Below, in pieces: positions 38,301-47,351 of a stretch of 64,000 nt of DNA (its first letter is position 1; each line of letters begins with the position of its first letter). The notes beneath the pieces are model-generated. The model had not been told where the DNA came from. It saw nothing but the letters and a program-made list of their open reading frames with translations, and made no database searches. The translations under genes were made by a program, and so were the position numbers. The DNA lies in NCBI RefSeq assembly GCF_028640845.1, contig NC_080540.1:95592061-95656060 (forward strand), given 5' to 3'. This DNA comes from Ahaetulla prasina. Taxonomy: Eukaryota > Chordata > Lepidosauria > Squamata > Colubridae.

Positions 38301-41300
38301 AAAAATATCTTCAGTTTTACTACCGATAAGTGACTTTTAATCATTCAAATATAGTTTTATTTTTATATAGGCTTAACACTGGAAATTAACTTCATGATCC
38401 ATTTAGTGGATCAACATAGAATATTAGGACATATTAAGGATATAAAAATATTGTTACCTACATTTTCATCAACAAAAGCTACTTCATCTCAGTCCCATGC
38501 TAAATATACTATACTTTTATAAGTTTTAATCTCTCAGATCTTTCAACCACAGTTAAAGGAATGGGCTCCTTCTCCTAATTTCTTTATTAAATTTATATGC
38601 CGCCCATCTTACTATCCAAAGCAACTCTGGGAAGGATAATATTAAACACTGTTGAATTCAGAGCAATGCTAATCTAACTACATTTAATAATTTTAATTTG
38701 AAAGTCTTACTTTTCAAAAGTACATTTTCTGGACCAGCAAAGAAAAACAAAGAGGAATTACTTTTGCAGAGACCCTAAATACTACTTATACTACGTTTGT
38801 TAATCTTTTTGCCTTAATTAAGCATGAGTTTTTTAAAAAACTCAATTGACAGAATTCTCAGCTATTCAGGATGCTCAATGAACATCTGAGAAGCAAAATT
38901 ATTATGTACTATTATTTGGCAAAATATGCTGAGACATTGATTTAATTGAGAAACGCTGGATGAAATTTAGTGGTAGGTAGGCTGTTTTATGTCCCTTTAT
39001 TCTTATATCGCTGTAATACCGAAATACAAGCAATTACCAATATAAAGCCAAATGCAGGGAAAACACCTGCCCTTTCATAAACCAACAGCAGTATCCATGT
39101 AATATTGTAAAAGGCAGATTGAGACAGATCTCTGAAATTTGCAAAACTAATTTTTTTTAAGGGAAAAAAAATCCCCTAAGGAAAGAGATCTCTCAAAGCC
39201 CCTTAAGGACTCTGTATTAAAAAAGTTTGAAATGCTGAGAGACATAATTCTGGAAAAAGAACAAAGAGATTAGTTTACTAGAAAGGAAGAATAGGTTAGT
39301 AAAAAGTTAAAAAGAGAACATTGTCTGGAGAGGTGATTACTTGGTTCAGGTTATTTTGCTATGGTTCCAGTGGGACAAAAGTGAAAGATACTTTTGGAAT
39401 GATTACACATAATGTAGCATACTCTGCTCTGATAAACACACACCTTCGTATTATATTTTAGGTAAGCAAAAACTTTTAAAATCTGGCTGACTGTTTCATC
39501 CAGATGGATGGTTTTTACATCATCTGCATGTTAGAAGCAGATTTACAAATATTTCTCTCTTGGCAGTTTACCACATTCTGGAATATCCAATCTCTGCAGC
39601 TTGACACCACCTGCTGACTGTAACTCTCCAATTGTAAAGCATAGTAATACAACATAAAATCTAAAGTACTATGTTTCCTTGGCATGTTTTTAAAATCAGG
39701 TTTTCTCTATCCCTTCTCTAGCTATTGAAGGTGAATCGACATAGCTAGCTATAGGCATCTGTTTTCCGATTGGACAGACTGCCCATCATCCTGCTTTATT
39801 TCTCATTTTTCTCTTAATCCAGTTTGGCGATATTGATAAATGTAACCAGATGCAATGAACAAGGCATTTACAATATAAATTGCCAAGATTTTGTTCAACA
39901 GTATTAAGAATTCCACAAAAGGGGTCCAAGCACTCTCTTAACACTTCCTTCACATCTTTTAATAAGTAAACTTTTACTGTATCAATGCAGAGGGTGATAC
40001 AAACAAAATGTTAAAAAGGTATGATATTCATGTAGTTACTTACCAAGCACATCTAAATTACATTAAAGTAACCAAAATATCTTTACAATCCCCAAGGCAT
40101 GTCACAACTTTTGAGCAGCCCTAATGTTTGGAAATTGAAAGTTAAAAAATTTGACACACCCTAGTTATATTCTTCATTAACAAGAATAACAATGATCACA
40201 ATCCTGTACACTTATCCAAATCCTTAAATCTGGATGATCCACAAGACATATTTATTGACGTTAGAATGATGAACAAAGTTTGTGTTTATTAGGCAGCATT
40301 CCAATATAATGCCCCTGCATATTTCTATATAATCGTAGATTTTTTGTTTTCCAGAAGTTAAAAAAGCAGATGTTGTGGTCTAAATGTGAAAACTATGAAT
40401 GTTGCCAACACATAAAATTTGAAAGAAAAATATAGGCAGGTTGAACTGCCATTTTTTTCTCAGCTACTGGATAGCTGGAACGGAGTGATGCCTGAAAGCA
40501 TTCTTTGTAAGTCCTTGGCAAAAAAACAGTTGCAAAGAACAATTTATTGGCAAAAAGAATATTAAGTATCCTTGCCAGTCATGCAGGATAAAAACAATGA
40601 TTATGAAGACATGCATATCTTCAGGGATGCTTTGCACATGGGATAGAATTATGGAGTAGCAGAATTCACAGTCTGAAATTCAACAGACAAAGAGAGAGAG
40701 GGCCTGCTGGAGTGTGGAAGTAAATAAAACTGTAAGGTTAGAAACCAAGAAAAAACAAATCTAAGTTCCTAATTTACAGAATAAACTTTTATTCTGAACT
40801 GGCTTTTGAAGTCAAACTAAATATTTGGGGGTGGGGGAGAGATTAGGTTGTTTAATGTAGTTAAAAATAAAATGATAAAACAAACTAGAATTCATATTTA
40901 GCCATGAATTTAAAAATGATTTAAGAAAAATGCCTGGAGTAGTTTAATTTAATATGTATTCTGATTTGCTTTTAACATTTCATTTTACATAATTCATTAC
41001 CTTCTATTTCTATAGTTTATAAACACTAAACTTCCCATCAGTCAATTTTCTCAAAGGAATAAGCTAACAGCACTACTTCAGGACAATCTGGCATTCAAAC
41101 AAATTAAACATTTCAAATAAATCAATTAAACATCACAAATCTCTGAAATTCAATTGAACCTTCAGTTATACATGTGAAGTGGACAGTTTTTGAAACTCCA
41201 GTCCTATGAATTTGAATAATTACATTTGTTATACACAAACCGCATTTTGTCCACTAGGTGACACTATATTTCAAATTTAGTACTTATTCAAAGTGAGGTA

Positions 41301-44300
41301 CAACTTAAACTTTCTAAACAAGAAATAATAGAGATGTTAAATTATATAGGCAAAAATTAGGAATAATCATGTGGTAAACAGTATAACAAAAAAGAAAGCA
41401 GCAATTAACATAATTATAGATCAAGTAAATTCTTTATTTAACCTTACTGAAAAGACATTTATATAATTAATAATCAATAATATTTTACTGATTATGTAAT
41501 GTCAATATCCACATTTATATTTGTAATTATTATTTACTGATCAATAGAAAAGCTTCATATTATGTTTGCAAAGCTAAAATATTCAATTGTTTTTACATGA
41601 TTAATATATTATAGAATAAAATACATGATGAAAACAGTACTATAATATTTTACTAGTAAACAAATTAATTGCATATTAAAAGTTGAACAATACAGTAATA
41701 ATCAACAAGCTTAAAGTCCAAAAATGACTAATGAATCATTTCTATATTAATTAGTACATAACATAAATACTATTAATATTAGATATTGCTGAAATACTAG
41801 CATTTTAAGAAAATAATGCCTATTTATTTATTAAGGAGCAAAGTACCTCTATTGGGACATAGGGGTCTTTTTATAGTTTGATTGATTTTAACATATAGCT
41901 TAGTCCTCAACTCACAACTGTAATAGAGCTTGCCCATTATAGTTACATAGTGTGACAAGTGTTAAGTGAAGCATCAAGTGATCACCTCACTTATTAACTC
42001 CCCCATCTCTATTCTCAGTTGTTAAACAAGCATGCAGTTTGTTAAGCAGAGCATGGGGTGCCTTAGAGGCAGCCTGGGAAGCCTAGCCTAGCCCTTGCTC
42101 CAGGCCTCCCAAAGCCTCCCCACCTTGATGCATCTCATGCTCTGTTTCCTGCCTGAGACTCTGCAGGCCTTGTGCCTGCTTCCCATCCCACAGGACCCCA
42201 CACCCACCTCCTCTCTTTTCGAAGAACTCTGGAACTCAGGTTAGGGAAAGTGGACAGGCTGCTCCTTGATGAGTTGGGTGGCACAATCTGGAAGCAGCCA
42301 AACTGAATTGTGGCAATTAGGATTCGATTCCCAGATGCATCCCTAACATAAACAACTTGCCTACAGAAGTTGTGAATGTAACACTGGAAGTTTTAAAGGC
42401 GAGATTGGACAACCATTTGTCTGAAATAGTATAGGATTTCCTGCCTGAGCAGGGGGTTGGACTAGAAGACCTCCAAGGGCCCTTCCAACTCTGTTATTCT
42501 ATTCTATCAGCATTCTGCAGCACTGTGGAGGACTCTCTATAGTCCATGTGTTTTTCTTGCATATAAATAATATCACACATTATCACTTTCAATAAAGGGT
42601 AAAAACCAGACAAAATAATGATAATAAATTGTTAAGAATGTAGAGATAATTTGGAAAGGAAGATATGGCCATTATCTCTTTTTAATTTTTCCAGACATAT
42701 TGTCTGCATGCCATTTAATATTAACTACTAATTCTACATGAGTAACCGATAATGGAGATAAAATTGATTGGTCCTTGGAACTGTTTTATTTTTCTTGGAT
42801 GACTTCAAATGTCTACTTTTATTTACTTACCATCTTTAACCAGTTATATGGTAGGATGCAATCACAGATCATGGGTCATATATGGCTTTTTGTTAATTGT
42901 TGACATTTCAATGTCCACTCACCATTCCTTTTTTATGTTGTACAATTCCCATTTCCTCTTTAGCAGTTCTTTCCTGGAAAACCATGTCAAACTATTTTGG
43001 GTCTATGCTTATTTGAAAGTTTTCTCCTATATTTTTAGAAGTCATTAATAAAAAATATTAAATATTGTATAGATATATAAAATATATCAAGGGGACACGG
43101 TGGCTCAGTGGCTAAGATGTTGGCTGAGCTTGTTGATCAAAAGGTCGGCAGTTCAGTGGTTCGAATCCTTAGTGCCGTGTAACAGGGTGAGCTCTGTTGT
43201 CCCAGCTTCTGACAACCTAGCAGTTCAAAAGCACGTAAAAAATGCAAGTAGAAAAATAGGGACCACTTGGTGGGAAGGTAACAGCGCTCCATATGCCTTT
43301 GGCATTTAGTCATGCCGGCCACATGACCACGGAGACATCTTCGGACAGCGCTGGCTCTTCGGCTTTGAAACGAAGATGAGCACTGCCCCCTAGAGTCAGG
43401 AATGACTAGCATGTATGTGCAAGGGGAACCCTTACTCTTACCTTAATAAAATATATTCTGCAAAATGTGAACTAAGAAAGCAGCATTTCCTTTTTAAGAA
43501 TAATCTGGTATATGATGTAGAGCAAAATCAAGTTTTTGACAGTTTGAAATATGTAACCCAAATTAACAGATCAAATAACCCATGAGTCTTATTAGAGTTC
43601 AGAACCACCATTGCAAGCCTTAGACTCACATTCTGAGAATATATCCAAGAAAATGTATTAAGAGATTCTTGGTTTTGTATGTTAGCTATTATGTACTATT
43701 ATTAATAGCTTCCTATATTGTCATTACTTCAATGTCTGCTGTTCAACACATGCCTGAACTTCATTCTTAAATTTCAACACGAATGCACTGCTTGTTTGCC
43801 AGCTGAGTACACATAGGCTTGCAATCTGTTTCTGAATTCAAGGTTACTTAAAGTAACTATTGGGCCACTAATACACAAAGTGTCATATCACAACTTCACC
43901 ATTTCTATTCAGCTGTTTGGAAAATGAACTGTGAGCATTCCAGTTAAAGTTCATCACATTACTTGATCCACATTCCTCTCAGGATGAGACAATTACGTAA
44001 GGTGTGAGGGGGTGTAAAACAGACAAGGAACAATATACTGAATGAACAAAAAAATTCACCTTGATTACATTAACCATATAATAATTTAGAAAATAAGCAA
44101 ATTATATGGCCACATGGGAGAAGGCTGCATCCATCTAACACAGAAATCCCCAACCTTTTGGGCACCAGGGACCAGTTTCGGGGAAGAGACCAAAGGGGGC
44201 ATTGTTTCCGTGTGCTGCCTGCATCCTACAGATGGGGTTCTGCTTATTTGGGTGGTCCGGTTTCTGGCATGCCATGGCCCAGTGCCAATCCACAGACCAG

Positions 44301-45691
44301 GGGTTGGGAACCCCAATCTAACAGACAAGACTCTTAAAGATGTGATTCATAAGAATGTAGACATATAAAGGTTACTTTTAAATAATTTTATTTGGAAAAA
44401 TATTCCATTTTTTTAGCACATATTAGATTGCAAATTGTGTGCATTGCCACAGATGCTTACTTGAGAATTAGTTCTGAGTGGGATTTCACTAGATCACTAT
44501 GTAAAAAAGTTCTCATTAGTTTCCCAAAGAGGAACAAATTTAAACTTGCCTAATCTGCTGTTACTATGCATAACTTGCCATAAGCAAAGCAATTGGTAGT
44601 CACTTGATTGTAGGAAAACTGACCATCACAGATGAGAAGCCACAGATCCAGGTAATAGTAACTGTAGCACTAGCCCGCTGTTTAGTACGAGCCTTCATTA
44701 ACCAATGTACAAAATCCATAAGGAAAAAAGAATCAAACTGGCATTTAAAAGGAGTTTTTTTAATCGTAATTTTCTCAGGACTATTTTCCACAAAAATATT
44801 CATAATAAATGTGTTCATTTAAGATGCTCCAATATCTTTTGCTGCAACAATGATTATCCCTATGAAAGCTGTTGCAAGATCGAATAACTATTTTCCAAGC
44901 AGAGAAATAGTGGGAGCCATGCAACAGCACAAAAAGACGTTTTGAAGATGGTATTTTTGTCCTGCCTTTTTTATAGTGAACAAACTATACTAAATTATTA
45001 GTATTATGTATTAAATTTGTACACTGCTGGCTCCCCGACGACTCTGCATCGTTTCATCCGGAGGCATAGGAGCAGAACCTAAAAGCCGAGCTAAGAATTA
45101 AGCTGGTAGGATAATTCTTAAGGGCAACTGAGCTACCTACTTCCTGTATTTAGATATAGGATCCTTCTGCCCCGAATCTGAAGCAGTCCCAGCCAGAGCC
45201 AGGTTTAATGCAAAAGGGCTTCCTGTAAAGAAGATCGTTAAGTCAGGACGAAAAAGGGAAAGCACCAATTGCAAACTTCATCTTCGAATTACACGTGCGA
45301 GGAACATTTAACGTTTCCTTTGAGCCTATCTCCCTTGCAAAAAAAACAACAACAGAGGTCCAAATATGGATTTCCAGATCAGCCTTTCCTAAACCGTCCT
45401 TACAAAAGCTTAAAACCGCAATTAAGAGCTTCAAAAAAAGCAAACCAATATGAGTAAAGATCACCGGGCCACATTTTTTATGCGGACGTTCCCGATCCCC
45501 CCACTCCCGCAGCCCGCCCCCCCATCTGTCAAATCGTTCCGAGGAAGATTTTTCTCCTTTGCTGCTCAGCCGCTCACCATAGCTGAGAAGTTGCTCCGGT
45601 CACCACCGCAGCCCCGGCCTCCCACAGCCACCAGGCCCCCTCGCAGCAGCTGCAGCAGCCTCCCCAACCCTGTCCCGCGGGGGCTCAGCAT
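10113..45691 (-). CDS. PCBD2: PCBD2 / DCoH2, pterin-4-alpha-carbinolamine dehydratase 2 (four coding exons)
   Basis: Minus-strand exons 45691-45578, 37871-37740, 14972-14892 and 10223-10113 join in phase (all phase 0) to a 145-residue protein, near the family's usual length. It dehydrates 4a-hydroxytetrahydrobiopterin during cofactor recycling for aromatic amino acid hydroxylases and, as DCoH2, stabilises HNF1 dimers. Exon 1 gives a basic, Leu/Gly-rich leader (possible mitochondrial presequence). Exons 2-4 give the alpha/beta dehydratase fold: [18 protein letters not shown], then [21 protein letters not shown], then [17 protein letters not shown]. The active-site histidines (HH of NHHPEW and the H of SHD) are intact. 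The introns are about 7.7, 22.8 and 4.7 kb. PCBD1 is the alternative, but the leader exon, the [14 protein letters not shown] context and the TXNDC15 neighbour favour PCBD2. Confidence 0.96.
10718..11013. repeat. Long inverted repeat (arms ~145 and ~141 bp, 10-nt spacer)
   Basis: Left arm 10718-10862 and right arm 10873-11013 are reverse complements with a few mismatches and small indels. The arm ends read GTGTAAAATTGGAAGTGTC and its complement, and the centre reads GGGTGGGAG-spacer-CTCCCACCC. RNA from either strand would fold into a long hairpin. Confidence 0.92.
11014..11070. repeat. (TA)n microsatellite
   Basis: Uninterrupted AT dinucleotide tract directly after the palindrome. A second AT/AC-rich tract lies at about 11225-11345. 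Confidence 0.95.
11436..11532. repeat. Perfect 35-bp hairpin
   Basis: 11436-11470 and 11498-11532 are exact reverse complements (TCTGGGAGCAATGTGTGACT.. and its partner) around a 27-nt loop. It is part of the same repeat family as the larger palindrome. Confidence 0.92.
11628..12900 (-). repeat. Probable ancient dispersed repeat
   Basis: The start TTTATTTATTTTCATTATTC and a degraded, stop-filled interior suggest an old LINE-like or composite repeat in reverse orientation. I cannot name the family and saw no target duplication. Confidence 0.3.
14164..14340 (-). mobile_element. LINE 3' end with (AGAAT)n tail
   Basis: Reverse-oriented copy of the 3' UTR seen at 56040-56199 (..AAATTCCTTGTGTGTCCAATCACACTTGGCCAATAAAA) ending in five TTCTA units. 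5' truncated. Confidence 0.85.
14482..14696. mobile_element. hAT-type element, 215 bp, 8-bp TSD
   Basis: Starts CAGCGATGGGTTTCA and ends AAACACCTCTG, flanked by the perfect duplication GAACCAAG (14474-14481 and 14697-14704). GC-rich interior with alternating GTGTGCGC motifs. Confidence 0.85.
14892..14972 (-). CDS. PCBD2: PCBD2 coding exon 3 (active-site NHHPEW)
   Basis: An 81-nt exon, 27 codons, after TATGCAG and before the donor GTAATG. It encodes [20 protein letters not shown] followed by WFNVYNK. The two adjacent histidines are catalytic/pterin-binding residues of the family. Confidence 0.97.
18800..18965 (-). repeat. Dispersed repeat 3' end with (TTTA)n
   Basis: (TTTA)n followed by GTCAAACACAATAATATATG .. 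GGAACGGTAGGCACACTGGTGC. The same module occurs in opposite orientation at about 52210-52330, so it is a dispersed repeat, probably a LINE 3' UTR. Family not identified. Confidence 0.5.
20060..20265 (-). mobile_element. SINE/LINE tail module (CCCGCCCTTCTCCGAAG type), truncated
   Basis: T-rich tract, CATTTATATCCCGCCCTTCTCCGAAGACTCAGGGCGGCTTA, then ACAATCTGGGTCCTCATTTTACCTACC. It is identical in layout to 35490-35790, which also preserves the tRNA-like head. Confidence 0.75.
20975..21057. mobile_element. hAT-type fragment
   Basis: Ends in AAGTTTAAGAAACACTG, an inverted form of the CAGTGTTTCTYAA terminus seen at 50239. The 5' end is unclear. Confidence 0.4.
21147..21225 (-). mobile_element. Fragment of tRNA-derived squamate SINE (3' part)
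   Basis: AAAGGTAAAGGAGTTCCTGC .. CTAGTCGCTGCCCACTATAGGGGGTGGTGC is the reverse of the 3' half of the SINEs at 43091 and 58922. Confidence 0.7.
22900..23125 (+). mobile_element. LINE 3' end, L2-like, decayed
   Basis: ..AGACATGGCTCTTCC.. then GAGAGTCACACAGAGTTGGGAGTCAGG and AAATAAATGAAT, the layout of L2/CR1-group 3' ends that finish in a TAAA-type repeat. No frame remains. Confidence 0.45.
24884..24996. mobile_element. hAT MITE fragment (GTGTCAAAC family)
   Basis: Starts CGGGTGTCAAACTCG and ends GCCAGTTTGACCCCCCC, with the interior GACGTATCATGATGTTTTTTCC as in the 7224 and 7803 elements. Confidence 0.65.
25065..25290 (+). mobile_element. tRNA-derived SINE (GAGCCAGTTGGTGTAGTGG family)
   Basis: GATGTAGTGGTTACGG (A-box-like), AGGAGACTGAGTTCTAGTCTC (B-box-like), then GGCCAGTCGCTTTCTGTCA and a (AATA)n tail. 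Same family as 32909-33090. Confidence 0.65.
26783..27184. mobile_element. MITE, 402 bp, CCGTATATACTCGAGTATAA termini (copy 1)
   Basis: Inverted ends CCGTATATACTCGAGTATAA.. / ..GAGTATATACGG flanked by TA. The motif CTCGGCTTATACTCGAGTAT recurs several times inside in both orientations, around a GC-rich core (CCGGACGGCGCGGGGAAGCC). No transposase. TA flanks suggest a Tc1/mariner-type or related mechanism. Confidence 0.85.
27800..27840. repeat. (TCTA)n/(GCTA)n microsatellite
   Basis: ATCTATCTATCTAGCTAGCTAGCTA tract. Confidence 0.85.
30535..31063 (+). mobile_element. CR1-type LINE 3' end interrupted by two insertions
   Basis: From GCAATGGATGGAAACTAATC to GGTGTC, then, after an insertion, GGGTCTCCTACTTGAGCAGGAGG .. 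CCCTTCCAACTCT, and after a second insertion CTGTTATTCTATTCTG. Reading across the insertions gives the same CR1 3' sequence as 6070 (reversed) and 42345. Confidence 0.75.
30724..30933. mobile_element. Inverted-repeat element nested in CR1 (Penelope-like end?)
   Basis: 210 bp whose two halves are reverse complements (CCAAAAGGTAACTGGGCTTTC .. and .. GAAAGTCCAGTTGCCTTTTGG), flanked by TATAAGGT and TATAGGGT (30716-30723 and 30934-30941). A fragment of the same repeat (30993-31047, GGAGATTCTCAGTCATCCAA..) sits further along the same CR1 copy. A related inverted copy is at about 59745-59872. Confidence 0.65.
31150..31750 (+). mobile_element. Decayed LINE, L2-like C-terminal coding region
   Basis: GGTGGCCTGTGAGTGAAGTTCTTATTGTTACCTATAAAGACCTTTATGG reads as a broken version of the L2-group RT protein tail (WLPV..ILxxTYKALxGL), followed by TGGAACAGCTCGTCTCC (LWNSL..). 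Many stops; old. Confidence 0.55.
32130..32170. repeat. (TTAA)n microsatellite
   Basis: Eight or so consecutive TTAA/ATTA units. Confidence 0.9.
32398..32802. mobile_element. MITE, 405 bp, CCGTATATACTCGAGTATAA termini (copy 2)
   Basis: Same element, same orientation as 26783-27184, TA-flanked. Outside the T tracts I find only a few substitutions (for example CAGCACG/CAGCATG, GCGCGGGG/GCGCGAGG, TATACGGC/TATACAGC). Confidence 0.85.
32909..33090 (+). mobile_element. tRNA-derived SINE (GAGCCAGTTGGTGTAGTGG family)
   Basis: GAGCCAGTTGGTGTAATAATTAAAAGCACCAGACTA .. GAGTTCAAGTCCTACCTTAGGCATGAAG .. GGCCACTCACTCTCTCCCAGC: tRNA-like promoter boxes followed by the conserved family body. Confidence 0.75.
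33725..33805 (+). mobile_element. CR1-type 3' end fragment
   Basis: CCTTCTGCCTTGAGCAGAAGGTTGGATTAGAAAATCTCTTCCAGCCCTATGATTCTA is the terminal part of a CR1 3' UTR. Confidence 0.65.
34157..34543. mobile_element. Tc1/mariner-like non-autonomous element (CAGGTAGTCC family), full length
   Basis: CAGGTAGTCCTTGACTTAAAAC .. TTAAGTCAAGGACTACCTG with TA on both sides. Interior ATGACAGTTGCAGCATCCC and TTGACAAGC..GCAAAGTCAA shared with the 2606 copy. Confidence 0.8.
35490..35790 (-). mobile_element. tRNA-derived SINE with CORE-like body
   Basis: On the minus strand: head GGGCCGGTGAATGGCGCAGGCTGGTAAGGCC .. GCAGGTTCGAGCCCGGCCCAAGG (B box GGTTCGAGCCC), then GGTAGGTAAAATGAGGACCCAG, and a tail GCCCTGAGTCTTCGGAGAAGGGCGGGATATAAATG. 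20060-20265 is a headless copy. Confidence 0.75.
36253..37161 (-). pseudogene. LINE reverse-transcriptase fragment, L2/Rex-like (copy 1)
   Basis: The minus frame reads [19 protein letters not shown], then [20 protein letters not shown], the catalytic-box segment [15 protein letters not shown] and the thumb region ([18 protein letters not shown] .. [12 protein letters not shown]). Endonuclease and N-terminal RT are missing (5' truncation), and a deletion after RIKKRVVKS joins the coding part to the 3' UTR, so the last 25 or so codons are out of context. It ends in (ATTCT)-like units. Clade assignment from memory of fish and reptile L2/Rex-type elements. Confidence 0.85.
37373..37470. mobile_element. 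hAT-type fragment
   Basis: CAGGCGTGTCCAACCCATAGCCCACAAGCC resembles a CAGGNGTGTCCAA terminus. No partner end found. Confidence 0.35.
37740..37871 (-). CDS. PCBD2: PCBD2 coding exon 2
   Basis: A 132-nt exon, 44 codons, after CTTAG and before the donor GTAAAT. It encodes the N-terminal helix and first strand of the dehydratase fold ([20 protein letters not shown] .. AIFREF .. TFNQ). Confidence 0.96.
41905..42075. mobile_element. CAGGTAGTCC-family fragment
   Basis: TAGTCCTCAACTCACAACTG .. TGCCCATTATAGTTACATAGTG..GTTAAGTGAAGCATCAAGTGATCACC is a decayed copy. The C-rich stretch after it (to about 42235) is unassigned. Confidence 0.5.
42345..42525 (+). mobile_element. CR1-type LINE 3' end
   Basis: AACAACTTGCCTACAGAAGTTGTGAATG .. 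GATTGGACAACCATTTGTCTGAAATAG .. GGGTTGGACTAGAAGACCTCC .. CCTTCCAACTCTGTTATTCTATTC. Better preserved than the other copies. Confidence 0.8.
43091..43444 (+). mobile_element. Squamate tRNA-derived SINE (Sauria-SINE type), full length
   Basis: tRNA-like head with A box GTGGCTCAGTGGCTAAG and B box GGTTCGAATCC, body GCAAGTAGAAAAATAGGGACCA and GCCGGCCACATGACCACGG, tail GAGTCAGGAATGACTAGCA .. CCTTACTCTTACCTTA. These SINEs are known to be mobilised by BovB. Confidence 0.88.
44141..44315. mobile_element. hAT-type element, 175 bp, 8-bp TSD
   Basis: CAGAAATCCCCAACCTTTTGGG .. GGTTGGGAACCCCA with the perfect duplication ATCTAACA (44133-44140 and 44316-44323). Same family as 59311-59499. Confidence 0.88.
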
Positions 45692-45910
45692 GGCTCAGGC
45701 GGGCATCTCCGCCCCCTCCAGCCAGCGCCTGCGCCGCGGCCGCCCCAAAGTGTTTGACGGCCGCCAGAGGGAGCCGCTCGTCGCGATCCCGCGCCAATGT
45801 TCCGAGAATGTGGCGATCCCTGGTTCTCCCCGAGGGCAAGCGCTTGGCTTGAGCCTTTCCCAGATGCCCGAAATGATTGGCTTGGGTTCATCAGATCAAG
45901 GGCTCCGGGC
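45470..45910 (-). promoter_or_regulatory. PCBD2 CpG-island promoter
   Basis: GC- and CpG-dense block covering PCBD2 exon 1 and about 220 bp upstream. On the minus strand near 45790 an ATTGGCGCGGG string combines an inverted CCAAT box with an E2F-like core. The apparent 173-residue plus-strand frame across it is a composition artefact. Confidence 0.65.
45578..45691 (-). CDS. PCBD2: PCBD2 coding exon 1 (leader)
   Basis: The ATG at 45691-45689 opens 38 codons ([19 protein letters not shown] .. NFSAM) and ends at the donor GTGAGC. An in-frame TGA lies one codon upstream of the ATG, which fixes this as the first possible start. The leader is rich in Arg, Leu and Gly with no acidic residue before residue 31, as expected for a mitochondrial presequence. 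The terminal Ser-Ala-Met matches the human AAM-SS junction. Confidence 0.88.
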
Positions 45911-47154
45911 TCTGGGCTCCGAGTTGGTAGAGATTGAAAAGCGCCTGCATCTCTTTGGGTTCTTACACTAATTCGGGTGAGGGATCAGAGTTGCCACCTT
46001 CCCCAGCCATTTGTCACTCCAGGCGGTGGCAGGTGGTGTTTTACTGAACTTGCAAGGAAAGTTCATAGAAAAGGATGGGAAGTAGTATTGTCTGAAGCAA
46101 GGAAAATATAATTTATCTAGTACTCTGCTGTTTGTACTAAATGCTGCTGAGTTAAGAAACACAGTATTCTGTGTATTCTGAGCGCAAGGAGACAGTAACC
46201 ACTTTTATGAGCTATGTTTTGTCAGCTCATGATCTGTAGTCTTTGTACAAAAATATTCAGCTATGAGTAAACAGCACTTCAGTTGTCAAATGTAAGAGGA
46301 CAATAAGATATGCCTATCATCTCTTCCAGATCTTGATTGACTTTTGATTCTGTTTTCTATGCCTTGTGTGCATTTCTATGCTGGTTTTCCAATGAAGCTT
46401 TTAAAAGTTGAAATATTCTACCATGAATGGATTTATTATAACAGCTCTAAAGATCCAGCTATATTTAATGTAGTCACAGTGCCATAATTATCCATGTGAT
46501 ATTCTTTTAATTTGTTGATTCAAATTCTTAAACACAAACATCAAAACAAAAAAAAATACTATTAAAAAGGCAGTATCCATGAAATTATACATACATTTAC
46601 ATCCATACTTATTTAAATATCACAGTTTTGTGCATGAAATTATATTTCGCCTTTCCAACCTACTGCAACATTGTTTTATGTCCTTTTAAAATACTAAACT
46701 ATGTCTCAGTTTCCAGTATAAATGTCATGAAGATTAGGATTAATTAAGATTAAATGTTTTCTTAATTCTAACCACTTTAATCAAATACTGTGATCAAAGC
46801 ACAAATGTGAAGGTGTCAGTAATTTATAGATTTATCAAATTGCATTCAATTTTCAAAAAGTGTACCTCATTAAAGCTAAGGAGAAATTGTTTCTAATTAA
46901 TGCTTAAATCTATTATTTTCATTCTACAATCTTACACACCTGCAATTATTTTCAAGGTGTGTAAGAAATGGATTCTGCAGAGTATAGATTCTACAGGGCA
47001 AAGCAGTCCCATCACCATTTAATTATCCAACTACAGTGTTCATTGTTTGTACGTCTTTTTTAATATGCAATAAACATAACAGGACTCACAAAACACTAAG
47101 GAATTCACAAGTTTATCAACTTATTCTGAAAGCAGACAGTACTCAAATCACATA
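45692..47154 (-). other. Short TXNDC15-PCBD2 intergenic region
   Basis: About 1.46 kb between the TXNDC15 stop and the PCBD2 ATG: the TXNDC15 3' UTR, then the PCBD2 CpG island. No repeat recognised. Confidence 0.7.
46432..46437 (-). terminator. Candidate polyadenylation signal of TXNDC15
   Basis: AATAAA on the minus strand, about 720 nt beyond the TXNDC15 stop. No other canonical hexamer was noticed between 47155 and this point. The transcript would end before the PCBD2 CpG island. Position only; not experimentally supported. Confidence 0.35.
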
Positions 47155-47351
47155 TCACTCCTGATGCTCCTGATCGTGTCCAGGTATTAACCAACGGATG
47201 CTTTCTGTCCGAATAGTAGCATACATGATAAAACTGATAAGAAACAATAAAGAAAACAAGAGGAGCCAATCTATTCCTTTACTCTGTGTGCTAGGCAGGG
47301 GACCAACATGATCTTCCATGCTCACCATCACATCAGATTTAGGTTGTATAC
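47155..47351 (-). CDS. TXNDC15: TXNDC15 coding exon 5 (transmembrane segment, stop)
   Basis: Starts after TTTCAG and runs 197 nt to the TGA at 47157-47155. It encodes the juxtamembrane segment VGPLPST, the hydrophobic helix [19 protein letters not shown] and the tail [11 protein letters not shown] plus a short acidic end. The transmembrane helix and the IRWLIPG tail are the most conserved parts of the family. Confidence 0.97.

Larger units (their letters stand above)
37872..45577 (-). other. PCBD2 intron 1 (7.7 kb)
   Basis: Mostly unique AT-rich sequence. It contains a decayed CAGGTAGTCC-type element (about 41905-42075), a CR1 3' end (42345-42520), a tRNA-derived SINE (43091-43444) and a hAT-type element (44141-44315). 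Nothing else was recognised. Confidence 0.85.

Noticed and set aside
43091..43180. Possible tRNA gene (A and B boxes present)
   Set aside because: The tRNA-like head continues into the full SINE body and tail; it is a retroposon, not a functional tRNA gene.
45450..45971. 173-codon plus-strand frame
   Set aside because: It is the shadow of PCBD2 exon 1 and its CpG island. The real exon is on the minus strand in a different frame and continues in phase into exon 2.
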